Origin: Oscillatoriales cyanobacterium
GTDB lineage: Bacteria > Cyanobacteriota > Cyanobacteriia > Cyanobacteriales > Microcoleaceae
Assembly: GCA_004293365.1 (NCBI GenBank)
Contig: RDYN01000014.1
Location: 1 to 64,000, forward strand
DNA length: 64,000 bases
Direction of reading: 5' to 3'
Part shown: positions 26,339 to 35,841 of the stretch, one piece after another
Layout: each line of letters starts with the position of its first letter
How positions within the stretch are numbered: position 1 is the first letter of the stretch
Made by a program: the position numbers and the translations under genes
The notes under the pieces: generated by a model
Database searches by the model: none
What the model was told of the DNA's origin: nothing
Seen by the model: only the letters and a program-made list of their open reading frames with translations

Positions 26339-28246
26339 CTATTTGTTGCCTTCGGTGAAGTCGGCATCAATCACGTCGTCGCCGCCGCCTGTCGGGCCGC
26401 CGTCTCCGTAGCCGCCGGGGCCACCAGGGCCGTCAGTGGGGCCGCCTGCTTGCTGGTACAGGTTGCTGCTGACAGCGTAGAATGCTTGCTGCAACTCGGT
26501 TGTCAGTGTCTTGATAGCTGTGTCGTCTTCTTTGGCGACGGCTTCGCGCAAGTCTTTGATCAAGCCTTCAACCTTCGTCTTGTCAGCATCGGGAACCTTA
26601 TCGCCCAATTCTGCCAACTGCTTCTCGATTTGATAGGCTAAGGAGTCTGCTTGGTTTTTGCGATCGATCCGTTCGCGACGTTCTTTGTCAGCAGCCGCAT
26701 TCGATTCGGCTTCCCGAACCATGCGATCGACTTCATTGCTAGGCAAAGTAGAAGCACCAGTAATGCTAATAGATTGCTCCTTACCAGTACCTTTATCCTT
26801 AGCAGCTACATTCAAAATACCGTTAGCATCGATATCGAAAGTAACTTCAATTTGCGGTACGCCGCGGGGAGCAGGCGGAACTCCATCTAAGCGGAAAGTT
26901 CCCAAATCCTTGTTGTCATTAGCCATTTCCCGTTCGCCTTGCAAAACGTGAATTTCCACGTTAGTTTGGCCATCTACAGCAGTCGAGAAAGTTTCCGACT
27001 TCTTGGTAGGAATTGTGGTGTTGCGGGGAATGATTTTTGTCATCACGCCGCCCAAGGTTTCGACGCCGAGAGACAGCGGGGTAACATCGAGCAACAGGAT
27101 GTCTTTGACTTCGCCTGCGAGCACGCCGGCTTGAATTGCTGCACCGACTGCGACCACTTCATCCGGGTTTACCGTTTGGTTCGGGTCTTTGCCGAGGATT
27201 TTTTTAACGAGTTCTTGCACGGCTGGGATGCGCGTAGAACCGCCGACCAAGACAACTTCATTAATTGCAGATTTGTCGAGTTTGGCGTCGCGGATTGCGT
27301 TTTCTACGGGAATGCGAGAGCGATCGATCAAATCAGAACAAAGCTCTTCAAACTTGCCCCGAGTCAAGGTGGTGTCCAAGTGTTTTGGCCCGTCTTGAGT
27401 TGCGGTAATAAACGGCAAGTTGATTTCTGCTTGGGTAACGCTCGAAAGTTCAATCTTGGCTTTTTCGGCTGCTTCCGTCAGGCGTTGCAGTGCTTGTTTA
27501 TCTTTGCGGAGGTCAATTCCTTCGGCTCTTTGGAATTCTCCGGCGATGAAATCAACAATTTTTTTGTCGAAGTCGTCACCACCGAGGTGAGTGTCTCCAG
27601 AAGTTGCTAGCACTTCAAATACGCCGTCGCCGACTTCGAGAATTGATACGTCGAAAGTACCGCCACCCAAGTCAAATACGAGGATCGTTTCGTTGCTCTT
27701 TTTATCTAATCCGTAGGCTAAAGCGGCTGCTGTAGGTTCGTTAATAATCCGCAGAACTTCAATACCGGCAATTTTTCCCGCGTCTTTAGTAGCTTGGCGC
27801 TGGGAATCGTTGAAGTAAGCGGGCACTGTAATTACCGCTTGGGTAACAGTTTCACCGAGGTATTTGCTGGCATCTTCTACGAGTTTACGCAACACTTGCG
27901 CGGAAATTTCTTCGGGAGCAAATTGCTTGCCGCGGGCGGGACAGTCGAGTTTGAGGCTGTTGCCGACTTTCAGGACTTTGTAGGAAACTTCTGTGGTTTC
28001 GTGGGTTACTTCGTCAACCCGACGCCCGATAAACCGTTTTACTGAGTAAAAGGTGTTTTCGGCGTTCATCACGGCTTGACGCTTGGCGATTTGTCCGACG
28101 AGTTGATCGCCATTTTTAGCATATGCTACTACGGAAGGTGTGGTGCGACCCCCTTCGGCGTTGGCTATGACGGTGGGTTTGCCGCCTTCCATAACTGCGA
28201 CGCAGGAGTTTGTCGTACCTAAGTCAATTCCAACTACTTTTCCCAT
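26339..28246 (-). CDS. dnaK: Molecular chaperone DnaK (Hsp70)
   Basis: 635 residues, full length. ATPase domain: [50 protein letters not shown] and [14 protein letters not shown]. The substrate-binding domain includes [19 protein letters not shown], and the tail is Gly-rich ending in [15 protein letters not shown]. Length and the tail resemble the essential cyanobacterial DnaK2 class (inference). No grpE or dnaJ lies nearby. Upstream 28247-28819 carries repeats but no clear HrcA/CIRCE element was noticed. Confidence 0.97.
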   Translation of the reverse strand: MGKVVGIDLGTTNSCVAVMEGGKPTVIANAEGGRTTPSVVAYAKNGDQLVGQIAKRQAVMNAENTFYSVKRFIGRRVDEVTHETTEVSYKVLKVGNSLKLDCPARGKQFAPEEISAQVLRKLVEDASKYLGETVTQAVITVPAYFNDSQRQATKDAGKIAGIEVLRIINEPTAAALAYGLDKKSNETILVFDLGGGTFDVSILEVGDGVFEVLATSGDTHLGGDDFDKKIVDFIAGEFQRAEGIDLRKDKQALQRLTEAAEKAKIELSSVTQAEINLPFITATQDGPKHLDTTLTRGKFEELCSDLIDRSRIPVENAIRDAKLDKSAINEVVLVGGSTRIPAVQELVKKILGKDPNQTVNPDEVVAVGAAIQAGVLAGEVKDILLLDVTPLSLGVETLGGVMTKIIPRNTTIPTKKSETFSTAVDGQTNVEIHVLQGEREMANDNKDLGTFRLDGVPPAPRGVPQIEVTFDIDANGILNVAAKDKGTGKEQSISITGASTLPSNEVDRMVREAESNAAADKERRERIDRKNQADSLAYQIEKQLAELGDKVPDADKTKVEGLIKDLREAVAKEDDTAIKTLTTELQQAFYAVSSNLYQQAGGPTDGPGGPGGYGDGGPTGGGDDVIDADFTEGNK

Positions 28247-28664
28247 AGGGGTGTTCCGGCTCCAATCTCTACAAAATTTTGGTTTTCTATCTGTGTGATA
28301 GTCTGGTTATTCAGAACTGCGATTCTACTTCGCGGTTTACGGGTAGTCAGTTCTGCTTTAATACAACAGTCTTCGATAGGGTGCTTATCTCTATACTGCG
28401 GGCGGTTAGACCTTGCGATGAAGGTGTATTTACCGAACCTGTTGGGGGACGGTTGCATCGGTGAGGCTTTTACTGCTACAGCTTTGGACTGCTTTTCTTT
28501 ACTCTTCCTAATGTAGGGCGTGCGATCGATTCGGGCATTGTGGCAAACCGTATACGTTGTGTTGTATTTGCCGTCTTGCGCGTATAAATTTGGTTGGGCC
28601 GGTTTGGGCGATTCGTTGTGCGATCGGATTTTTTGGATGGCAAATATAAGATTTATAGATAAGA

Positions 28665-28798
28665 CGGCGGTTGAAACCGCATCTACACAAAGGAAGTTCG
28701 CCTCCGCGGACTGAAGAAGATAATGTAATTTCAACTCTCTACTCTTCAGTCCGCGCACCATCCGGGTTTTGTTTGTATCGACGCGGTTTCAACCGCCG
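28665..28798. mobile_element. 134-bp element with inverted repeats in the dnaK upstream gap
   Basis: Ends 28665-28680 (cggcggttgaaaccgc) and 28783-28798 are exact complements, and internal cggactgaag/cttcagtccg arms pair too. This is the gcggttgaaaccgc family also at 7650, 26016, 35842 and 54312. The remainder of 28247-28819 has no supported gene. Confidence 0.6.
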
Positions 28799-28819
28799 GG
28801 TGTTCAACCGCCCGATATT

Positions 28820-31690
28820 CTACCTCGCATCACCAATCAAAATAAATGGCGACCAATAAAAAGGAAGGAAATTGCGTTTGATTAGACTCAATTTAGCTTG
28901 CCGCAATGCTTCCCCTTTACTCATCCCTTTATTAATATTTTGATAAAATGCAACCATCAATTCTTTAGTAGTTTTATCATCAACATTCCAAAGACTCGCC
29001 ATCACAGCTTTCGCACCCGCACGCTCAAAAACATAGGCAATTCCAGATATTTCTTCGCCGTTGGAATTCGCTTGCAAAGCAGTTTGACACGCACTTAAGG
29101 TGAGGAGTCTGGTGTTTTGCAATCCTAATAAGGCGGCATCGGCAATATTGAATTCGCGATCGGCAAAAAGGATAGTATTCGGCTGTAAATCCAGTCTGTC
29201 GGGTTTCCTACAATTTGGAGAGTTAAGCAAGCAGCAGCCTTCGGGTTGAAAACATCCGTGAGTTGCTAGGTGCAAAAAGGGAAAGCGGGGTGCTTGGGTT
29301 TTGAATTGGTCGAGGGTAGCAGTATTACCGATATAGGATAAACTGCTGGGAAACAATTTGGTAATATTTTGAACTTCCTCGGGCGAATTTGGTAAATTAT
29401 AGGGATTGCGGGTGACGGGATTTCCTAATGCTAAGATGCCGCTTTGTAATGTCGAATCGGGAATAGGTCTAGTTGAAATGCGGGTGAGATAGTTGACGGG
29501 ATATTTCTGAATGAGGAATTCATCAGTTTTTTCGTCATACAGCGTTTCAAAGGGGATGTAGCGCAGTTTACCCGTAGCGATGATGCTCAATTGTTTGGCG
29601 GAAGTAGCTTTAATTTGGTCTTCGATCGGACGAATCAGGATTTCGTAGAGTTTACCACCTGTAACGGTGAAGTTAGTGTCGCCTGTATTTTGCAGTTGTT
29701 CGCGGTATTGAGTGAGGAGTTTGTCTAATTCTGCGGGATTAATAGGAATTTTTTTAACACTTAAACTGTCTTTTGTCAAGACAAATAGGGCGATCGTATT
29801 GGGGAGATTTTTGACATTTGTGAGCAAGACGGGTTGAATGACAACGGTATCGGGCGGGATACTTGCTTTCAGTTGGGCGATGTCTTTGGGTGTGCTTTCA
29901 AAGAGCTCGGCGACTTCTGGGAATTGACGGGAGATTTCTTCTGCTTTGCGGTTGACTTCTGTTTCTAATTCCCGCATTTGTCGGGAGAGATTTTCTGAGA
30001 ATTTGTCTTGGAGTTGGCGGCGGAGGTATTGGAGTTGTTGATTTTTTTGATTCCACTCGTCAATGGATGTTTGTGCTTGGGGGTTGGCTACTTTGGCGTT
30101 GATGAGGCGGGTGTAGTCGGCGAGATCGGCTGTGGTGGCGATGTTGACCCATTGGAAAGCGCGATCGGCTTGGTTTTCGTCGATGAGTAGGGATGTGAGG
30201 GCGATCGCTCTTCCGCTTTCACCTTCTAAAAACTTTTGGCGATTTTCTCGCTGTAAACCACTTCGCATTTCTAAGGTGATTTGGACGGATTTCTCCCAAT
30301 TGTCGATCGCTTGAGTCGGTTGCTTTATATCTCGGTAGGCAAAACCAATATTATTCAAAGTAGTAGCAATGCCTGCACGATCGCCCACTTTCCGCGTAAT
30401 TACTAAAGCTTGGTCATAGTATTTCAAAGCTTCTTGCGGTTGGGAAATACTATGGTACACTAAACCAATATTATTCAAAGTAGCAGATTCCCCCGCGAGA
30501 TCGCCGACTTCCCGCCTAATTGGTAAAGCTTGGTTGTGGTATTTTAATGCTTGTTGCGGTTGCGAAATGTTTTCGTACACTGTACCAAGGTTATTTAAAG
30601 TAGTAGCTTCCCCCGTGCGATCTCTCACTTCCCGCATAATTGGTAAAGCTCGATTATAGTATTTCAATGCTTCTTGCGGTTGAGAGTTTCTATTGTAGAC
30701 TAAACCAATATTATTCAAAGTAGCAGCTTCTCCTAAGCGATCGTCTACTTCCTGCCTAATTGGTAAAGCTTGGTTCAAGTATTCCAATGCTTGTTGCGGT
30801 TGGGAGATACTGTCATATACACCACCAATATTACTCAAAGTAGCAGCTTCTCCCGACCTATAGCCAATTGCCCGCATAATTGTTAAAGCTTGGTTATAGT
30901 ATTTTAATGCTTCTTGTGGTTTAGAGATTCTATCGTAAACTGCACCAATATTATTCAAAGTAGTAGCTTCCCCCGCACGATCCCCCACTTCTCGCATAAT
31001 TGGTAAAGCTTGGTACAAGTATTCCAATGCTTGTTGCGCTTGGGAAATGCTCTCGTACACTCTACCAATATTATTCAAAGTAGTAGCAACGCCTGCGCGA
31101 TCGCGCACTGACCGCATAATTGATAAAGCTTGGCTATAGTATTTTAATGCTTCGTACGGTTGGGAGATCATGTCGTAAACTGCACCAATATTATTCAAAT
31201 TACCAGCTTCCCCATAGCGATTGCCCACTGAGCGCATAATTATTAAAGCTTGGTTCAAGTATTTCAAAGCTTCTTCTGGTTTAGAAATTCTGAAGTACAC
31301 TCCACCAATATTATTCAAAGTAATAGCTTCCTCTGCACGATTGCCGAGTGACTGTGTAATTGGTAAAGCTTGGTTATAGTATTTCAAAGCTTCTTGCGGT
31401 TGGGAAATTTCAGCGTACGATAGACCAATGCGATTAAGTGCTACAGCTTCAATTTTTTTGATTTTAAATTGTCGTGCAAGAGCTAGAACCTGCTGCCATG
31501 TTTCTATTGCCTGTCGCAGTTGCCCTTGTTCTTCCTGTTGCTTTGCTTGCTGTATAAGTCTCTGTAATTCTTCAACCTGTAAATTTTGACTTTGCCCCCA
31601 ACTAGGTTGAACCATCAGCGGCACAGTCAGAGGAGTCAAACACACACCCAAAATCAAAACACTGCTGATAAATCGTTTCATCTTTTTCAT
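28820..31690 (-). CDS. TPR-CHAT protein, secreted or membrane-anchored caspase-like protease
   Basis: 956 residues. A signal peptide (MKKMKRFISSVLILGVCLTP) is followed by about ten 40-residue TPRs (pattern NNIGxVYxxISQPQEALKYYNQALPI), visible in the DNA as a 120-nt period from about 30360 to 31440. The C-terminal CHAT domain has the expected catalytic pair: His811 in HLATHG and Cys868 in LSACQTA, with AGAKAVMASLWNVDD after it. CHAT domains are caspase/gingipain-like peptidases, some activated by regulators such as TPR partners. Its start overlaps a 22-codon toxin stub, linking it to the antitoxin-like gene upstream. Confidence 0.93.
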   Translation of the reverse strand: MKKMKRFISSVLILGVCLTPLTVPLMVQPSWGQSQNLQVEELQRLIQQAKQQEEQGQLRQAIETWQQVLALARQFKIKKIEAVALNRIGLSYAEISQPQEALKYYNQALPITQSLGNRAEEAITLNNIGGVYFRISKPEEALKYLNQALIIMRSVGNRYGEAGNLNNIGAVYDMISQPYEALKYYSQALSIMRSVRDRAGVATTLNNIGRVYESISQAQQALEYLYQALPIMREVGDRAGEATTLNNIGAVYDRISKPQEALKYYNQALTIMRAIGYRSGEAATLSNIGGVYDSISQPQQALEYLNQALPIRQEVDDRLGEAATLNNIGLVYNRNSQPQEALKYYNRALPIMREVRDRTGEATTLNNLGTVYENISQPQQALKYHNQALPIRREVGDLAGESATLNNIGLVYHSISQPQEALKYYDQALVITRKVGDRAGIATTLNNIGFAYRDIKQPTQAIDNWEKSVQITLEMRSGLQRENRQKFLEGESGRAIALTSLLIDENQADRAFQWVNIATTADLADYTRLINAKVANPQAQTSIDEWNQKNQQLQYLRRQLQDKFSENLSRQMRELETEVNRKAEEISRQFPEVAELFESTPKDIAQLKASIPPDTVVIQPVLLTNVKNLPNTIALFVLTKDSLSVKKIPINPAELDKLLTQYREQLQNTGDTNFTVTGGKLYEILIRPIEDQIKATSAKQLSIIATGKLRYIPFETLYDEKTDEFLIQKYPVNYLTRISTRPIPDSTLQSGILALGNPVTRNPYNLPNSPEEVQNITKLFPSSLSYIGNTATLDQFKTQAPRFPFLHLATHGCFQPEGCCLLNSPNCRKPDRLDLQPNTILFADREFNIADAALLGLQNTRLLTLSACQTALQANSNGEEISGIAYVFERAGAKAVMASLWNVDDKTTKELMVAFYQNINKGMSKGEALRQAKLSLIKRNFLPFYWSPFILIGDAR

Positions 31691-31755
31691 AGTTTACAAA
31701 TTAAATTAATAGAATAGGCATCAAACTTAGTATCTAATAAAAATTGCAAATTCAC
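31687..31755 (-). pseudogene. 22-codon stub of a VapC-like PIN toxin
   Basis: From a GTG at 31755 the frame reads VNLQFLLDTK, the conserved first strand of VapC/PIN toxins (FLLDT with the first catalytic Asp), and then turns into unrelated sequence and stops. The GTG overlaps the antitoxin stop (GTGA) and the stub stop overlaps the CHAT start (ATGA). Most of the toxin has been lost. Confidence 0.65.
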
Positions 31756-32252
31756 AAAACAACCTCGCGCCCTGGTGCTGAATCTCTGAGTCCCTCAAAA
31801 ACTTCTGCCTCAATTCCTGCTGCTTCTAGATTGTTTTTTTGACGAAAATTTTGGATTGCTTCCCAAAAATTATGAGGTTCATCAATCTGGCGTTCTTTCT
31901 CAATCTTAGCAATAATTTCAGATAGTTCTGCGGATACTTTAGTCAATTCTTTAGTTTTTTCAAGCAAGCGAGCGACCAGCGGCGATGGCAATAACTCCAG
32001 CGGCTCGTCAAAATCATCAGAAGTTGTAATTAGTTCGCGATCGCTCCCAAATATGCTGCGTTTAGGCGAAGATTCTGCAACTTCATCTAAAGTTTCTGGT
32101 TCAACTTCTGGTTTGATGCCTTGAATGTGAATTGTTTGAGATTGCATCCTTTGTCTGAGATAAATTGCACATATCAGGTCAGACCAAGTAAAGTTTTCAG
32201 GCAGTTTATCGATTATGCTGCGGACTTCTTCTTTAAGATTGATGGTTTCCAT
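31752..32252 (-). CDS. Antitoxin-like protein upstream of the CHAT gene
   Basis: 166 residues from METINLKEEVRSII at 32252; the longer frame begins in a GAAACCCGG repeat. The N-terminal part (IIDKLPENFTWSDLICAIYL RQRM) resembles RelB-like antitoxins, and the C-terminal part (NFWEAIQNFRQKNNLEAAGI then VFEGLRDSAPGREVVL) resembles VapB-type antitoxins. The C-terminal end, a FRDxxPGREV pattern, overlaps the toxin stub by 4 nt. With the toxin gone, it may now regulate the CHAT operon. No enzyme motifs. Confidence 0.72.
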   Translation of the reverse strand: METINLKEEVRSIIDKLPENFTWSDLICAIYLRQRMQSQTIHIQGIKPEVEPETLDEVAESSPKRSIFGSDRELITTSDDFDEPLELLPSPLVARLLEKTKELTKVSAELSEIIAKIEKERQIDEPHNFWEAIQNFRQKNNLEAAGIEAEVFEGLRDSAPGREVVL

Positions 32253-32318
32253 CGGTTTTAGTAAAGAGAGTTGGGATTTTAATTCTACACTCCTGGACGC
32301 ACTCCGACCAAATAAACC

Positions 32319-32380
32319 GGGTTTTTTAGCGAATCTGCGCGCTGCACGAAATATTTTCGTAAAAAAACCCGGTTTCTGGC
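32319..32380. repeat. GAAACCCGG-family inverted repeat
   Basis: ccaaataaaccgggtttttt at the left and aaaaaacccggtttct at the right form an inverted pair. It is translated in the rejected 5' extension of the antitoxin-like gene. Confidence 0.55.
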
Positions 32381-32392
32381 CCCGCGACGAAC

Positions 32393-32983
32393 TCAATACG
32401 GAGTTGCTGCAATTGTCATCGTCTTTTTCTGCACATCAAACTGCATTTCATCAACAACAAATTGCCGATCTTTTGCAACTCCCAAAATCCCCCGCAATTG
32501 CCCTCGACTCACCACAGGTGGCCCCAATTTCACCACAGCTTGACCTTGAGCAGCATCCTTCAGCTCAAAAGCACTGATGGGAATTCCATTCCATTTAGCT
32601 TGAGTGCTAGTCGCTGGTGGGATCTCGCCCCGAATAAACTGCACCCCATTAGTACGATAAACCACTGCACCTTTGGTAAACACGATTTTCTCAATTTGAC
32701 TCAACGGGAGCGATCGCTTTTCCGTTTCTCCCTGTATCCATAATTTTTGCCCTTTCTCATCAATCTGTACAACTCTACCGTCTCTTATGCCGCCCCCTTT
32801 CATCTCAATTTTTGCCTTTATGGGCAAGGCGACGGGTATGGGCTGGCTGGCGTTAGCCTGTGCTTGTACAGATGGCAAATTTGGTTTCTGGACATCCTGA
32901 CTGGTGGCATTAACTCGTGCAGCCATACTCGCCGTTACTGTAAAAAGTGCTACAACTAGAAAAGAAAGTGTTTTGTATTTCAT
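32393..32983 (-). CDS. Secreted hypothetical protein
   Basis: 196 residues with a clear signal peptide (MKYKTLSFLVVALFTVTASM, cleavage near AARVNA). The mature part has a repeated strand pattern (IKAKIEMKGGGIRDGRVVQI; LPLSQIEKIVFTKGAVVYRT) and ends FDVQKKTMTIAATPY. Family not recognised. It lies just upstream of the antitoxin-like and CHAT genes on the same strand, and both it and the CHAT protein carry export signals, so a shared envelope role is possible (inference). Confidence 0.75.
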   Translation of the reverse strand: MKYKTLSFLVVALFTVTASMAARVNATSQDVQKPNLPSVQAQANASQPIPVALPIKAKIEMKGGGIRDGRVVQIDEKGQKLWIQGETEKRSLPLSQIEKIVFTKGAVVYRTNGVQFIRGEIPPATSTQAKWNGIPISAFELKDAAQGQAVVKLGPPVVSRGQLRGILGVAKDRQFVVDEMQFDVQKKTMTIAATPY

Positions 32984-33066
32984 AGTCCCCCTAAACCCCC
33001 TTCAAGGGTAAGCGTTAACCCGCTACCGTTATAAAATTATACTTCACATCCCTTGAAGGTCATTCC

Positions 33067-33957
33067 GTGTCCGCTACTCCCCAACCTACTCCCGAATCGA
33101 ATATTTTAGGCAACTTTGCCAGTGTTGTTGGCTTGCTTGGTGCCGCCCTATTTTTCACTGGCTGGATTTATCGCTGGTCGTATTTTTACTTTTTTCAGAT
33201 ACAGGTAACGACTCTCGATTTACCAGTCGAATCGTTTTTTATGGTGCCCCTTCAGGTTTTTTTAGCTGATGGCCCGACGATATTCAGAAGTGCGATCGCG
33301 ATTCTGCTGACAGCCTTTGCAATCTACCAAAGTTTGTGGCTAGTCAATAGTATAAACCATAAATTTGCTACTACAATCAATCGGAGAACTCGACGGTGGC
33401 GTTTCTATGCTCGCACAAGAAGATTATGGTTGCTGCTTCGCTTCTTGAAGTCTTGGCAGCGATTTAATATCAATAAATATAACTCGATTAAATTGCTGCG
33501 ATCGCTCGTTGACGAACTTATTATCGTCAGTTGGGTATTGCTGGTTTTGTTCTCGTCAGCTTCCCACCAAGGAATTGCCGATGCCCGACGCGATGCCGGC
33601 GAAAATTCTACTTTACCCGCTGTCGCTTTAATCGCCAAGCAAGATAACATTGCTTTAGGTAGAAAGCCCGATGATGAAACCCTTCGATCCGTTGGTAAAG
33701 GCTTTAAAGCTATCGGAGATATAGGTTTATTTGCTGATTTGAGCCAGCAAGACTTTAATCATATCAATAACTCCAAAGAACCTATAGTTTGGCGACTGCT
33801 TTTAGATAGAGGCAACTGGATTTATCTGTTTCCCGCTTTAACAAAAGCACAGCAAAAAGACCCTAACGCTCGCCCTTTAGTAGTTGCGGTTCAACAAAGT
33901 CAATCCGGCGATCAATTGCTGATAGTCAGTCCCGCACCTTCTAAACTGTCGAAATAA
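33067..33957 (+). CDS. Membrane protein of unknown function
   Basis: 296 residues from GTG at 33067, with gaaggt at an ordinary distance. Two to four hydrophobic segments: VVGLLGAALFFTGWIYRWSYF, the SAIAILLTAFAIYQSL helix and VDELIIVSWVLLVLFSSA; the rest is basic and probably cytosolic. The C-terminal part (WRLLLDRGNWIYLFP, VVAVQQSQSGDQLLIVSPAP) is soluble and strand-rich. No known family was recognised. It is divergent from the secreted gene at 32393, so both promoters share the 83-bp gap. Confidence 0.7.
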   Translation: MSATPQPTPESNILGNFASVVGLLGAALFFTGWIYRWSYFYFFQIQVTTLDLPVESFFMVPLQVFLADGPTIFRSAIAILLTAFAIYQSLWLVNSINHKFATTINRRTRRWRFYARTRRLWLLLRFLKSWQRFNINKYNSIKLLRSLVDELIIVSWVLLVLFSSASHQGIADARRDAGENSTLPAVALIAKQDNIALGRKPDDETLRSVGKGFKAIGDIGLFADLSQQDFNHINNSKEPIVWRLLLDRGNWIYLFPALTKAQQKDPNARPLVVAVQQSQSGDQLLIVSPAPSKLSK

Positions 33958-33992
33958 AGTCCTGGCTGGTTGATTGGATGCCAAAATAGTCG

Positions 33993-34136
33993 AGATCCCC
34001 CCTAACCCCCCTTAAGAAGGGGGGGACAAGAACATTCAAAGTCCCCCTTAAGAAGGGGGATGCGAGGGGGATCAAAACTCAACAACAAGTGAGAGATATA
34101 AAGTCCCCCTTAAGAAGGGGGATGCGAGGGGGATCT
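33993..34136. repeat. Two C/G palindromic elements in tandem
   Basis: Copies of the cccccttaagaaggggg family bounded by agatccc and ggatctgg, with a shared gggggatgcgagggggat tail at 34056-34073 and 34118-34135. Confidence 0.65.
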
Positions 34137-34172
34137 GGATTTAGTGAACCCTACGGGATTTCTATTTATCGA

Positions 34173-34409
34173 TTAAGCCCGATCGCACACAACCTCAAAC
34201 ACACCGCCCGGAATAAACCGACACAAAGCCCTCCGCCGATCCTCCGCATCTTGGCGGTTGAAAAAACGAGCAATTGTGTAATGCTGAGCATTCGGCAAAA
34301 TTCGGACGATCGCCCAATAATTGCGATCGCCACCAACAATCGGAGAATTGGCATTTCTCAGAGAGTTGAGATAGCGGGCGATGGCTACGCCCCGGCTTGC
34401 GCCTACGCA
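34173..34409 (-). CDS. Small conserved cyanobacterial-type protein without a normal start codon
   Basis: The frame upstream of TAA (34173-34175) reads RNYWAIVRILPNAQHYTIAR, FFNRQDAEDRRRALCRFIPGG, VFEVVCDRA: a coherent small protein of a type seen in cyanobacteria from memory. Yet no ATG, GTG or TTG exists back to the stop at 34410-34412. The first part of the frame is built from a gcaagccggggcgtagcc repeat, which may have replaced the true start; CTG at 34361 is the only rare start candidate. It directly follows the gene at 34403-34615. Confidence 0.5.
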   Translation of the reverse strand, partial: CVGASRGVAIARYLNSLRNANSPIVGGDRNYWAIVRILPNAQHYTIARFFNRQDAEDRRRALCRFIPGGVFEVVCDRA

Positions 34410-34615
34410 CTACCCTTGAGATTCGCCGCCACGCGCTCAATTACCACCGCCACCAAGCTTTCCAACTCCTGCTGAGTCAACTGCGCGCGATCGACATCAA
34501 AATCGTCATCCGAGTAGCAGCGGATGCGCGACAGCAGTTGCGTCACGCCAAAGTCATCCAAAGCTTGTTGATAGCCGCGAGTATATTCGCTCTCGTCGCT
34601 TCCAGGCCGTACCAT
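34403..34615 (-). CDS. Small hypothetical protein
   Basis: 70 residues (MVRPGSDESEYTRGYQQALDD...), acidic, ending ESLVAVVIERVAANLKGSA. A strong aaggagg lies 8 nt before the ATG on the minus strand, so it is translated. Helical, no known family. The repeat-bearing frame of the next gene begins at its C-terminus, suggesting that a two-gene operon has been disturbed by a repeat. Confidence 0.7.
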   Translation of the reverse strand: MVRPGSDESEYTRGYQQALDDFGVTQLLSRIRCYSDDDFDVDRAQLTQQELESLVAVVIERVAANLKGSA

Positions 34616-34809
34616 AGAGATTGCCTCCTTGTTTATTAGGGGCCAGAAGCCAGCGAAGAACTTTCCTAGGGATCGCGCTGGCTTTTGACTTGTTGAGAGT
34701 ATAGCATGGATATAGCATATATAAATGCTGTAAATGAGCTATATTCGACAAAATGGTCTAGATACAGCACAATTACGATCGGTTTAAACTAAAAAATAGT
34801 GAATATCTT

Positions 34810-34995
34810 ATGACCAAACGCTTAGCGACCTATTTAGCCGATGGAATCTATGACATCCTGGAAGAGTGGGCAGATCGGGAACGGCGTTCCATCAGCAGCT
34901 TGGCAGCATTCGTTTTGGAACAAGCTGCTAGAGAACGCCAAAAGGAAATGAAACAACAGCCCCCGCCAGCGGATGAAAAGCAGGAGAAAAGTTGA
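34810..34995 (+). CDS. Ribbon-helix-helix (CopG-like) small protein
   Basis: 61 residues: MTKRLATYLADGIYDILEEWADRERRSISSLAAFVLEQAA is the RHH strand-helix-helix pattern (one DNA-binding strand, then two helices), followed by a Lys/Pro-rich tail. RHH proteins are repressors or antitoxins. No toxin gene follows; the next gene, DUF429, starts 32 nt later on the same strand and might be cotranscribed. Confidence 0.78.
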   Translation: MTKRLATYLADGIYDILEEWADRERRSISSLAAFVLEQAARERQKEMKQQPPPADEKQEKS

Positions 34996-35027
34996 GAGAA
35001 GTTTGGGCGATCGCCCTTTAAACAACT

Positions 35028-35780
35028 ATGAAATTTATCGGCATCGATTTAGGTTGGAGTTCAGGCGCCAGCGGTTTGTGCTGCTTGAATTGGGAAAATA
35101 ACCAATTACAATTGATCGAGTGCGATCGCCAACAATCCCTCAACGACATCCTTACCTGGATCGATCGGCAAATCTCCCCAACCGAACCAGCCATCATCGC
35201 CGTAGACGCACCCACAATCATCGCCAATCCAACGGGAATGCGCGAAGCAGACAAACTCACCCACAAACACTTCGGCCGCTACCACGCAGGCTGCTATCCC
35301 GCCAACCTTTCCCGCCCCTTCGCGCAAAAAACAGTCGAATTCGGCCTTTGTTTAGAAGCCCGAGGATTTGTCCACGCACCAACTATTGAAGCTAAGAAAT
35401 TAGGCAGATATCAAATAGAAGTCTTTCCCCATCCAGCCACAATCAACTTATTTAAATTAGATAGAATCATCAAATACAAAAAAGGAAAACTGGCAGAGCG
35501 TCAACTAGAATTGATGAAACTCTGCCAGTATATTGTAGATATTTTACCGAGCCTTGAACCATCTCTAAATCTGTCTTGTAGCACAGGCATCTTTCCTGTG
35601 AGTGGCGGTTCAAAACTCCCCGAAATCCCCACCAGTGTTGCAACTCTCAAAGCCTTAGAAGACCAGTTAGATGCCTTGCTGTGCGCTTATATCGGCGCTC
35701 ACTGGTGGTACTGGGGAATCGAGCGCAATTTAGTTTTGGGCGATCGTACAACCGGGTACATAGTAATACCCTCGCGATAG
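35028..35780 (+). CDS. DUF429 protein with a repeat-derived insertion
   Basis: 250 residues. DUF429 proteins are predicted RNase H-fold nucleases; visible family blocks are FIGIDLGWSSGASGLCC, IIAVDAPTIIANPTGMREAD and RYQIEVFPHPATINLF (acidic residues consistent with an active site). The segment LSCSTGIFPVSGGS (about 184-197) is encoded by a short palindromic repeat (35583-35603) absent from the usual family, kept in frame. C-terminal ALEDQLDALLCAYIGAHWWYW is family-like. Confidence 0.85.
   Translation: MKFIGIDLGWSSGASGLCCLNWENNQLQLIECDRQQSLNDILTWIDRQISPTEPAIIAVDAPTIIANPTGMREADKLTHKHFGRYHAGCYPANLSRPFAQKTVEFGLCLEARGFVHAPTIEAKKLGRYQIEVFPHPATINLFKLDRIIKYKKGKLAERQLELMKLCQYIVDILPSLEPSLNLSCSTGIFPVSGGSKLPEIPTSVATLKALEDQLDALLCAYIGAHWWYWGIERNLVLGDRTTGYIVIPSR
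35583..35603. repeat. Palindromic repeat inserted within DUF429
   Basis: cacaggcatctttcctgtga: a copy of the aggcatctt/gcctgt family also at 373-434. It encodes STGIFPV in frame. Confidence 0.55.
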
Positions 35781-35841
35781 TCATTACTCTCGCGAGGGTT
35801 GCACTCTGCTCGCGAACGAGGACAGCACTGAGATATCATCA

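Noticed and set aside
28234-28761. 175-codon minus-strand frame upstream of dnaK
   Set aside because: Its first part is the translated gcggttgaaaccgc repeat, composition is not protein-like and it overlaps the dnaK start. No family recognised.
28820-31690. 120-nt period in the CHAT gene as a CRISPR or satellite array
   Set aside because: Explained by TPR codons (40 residues each) in one long frame.
34195-34440. 81-codon minus-strand frame and the 62-codon frame at 34166-34354
   Set aside because: Both are other frames of the small conserved protein at 34173-34409, whose own frame reads as a coherent protein.
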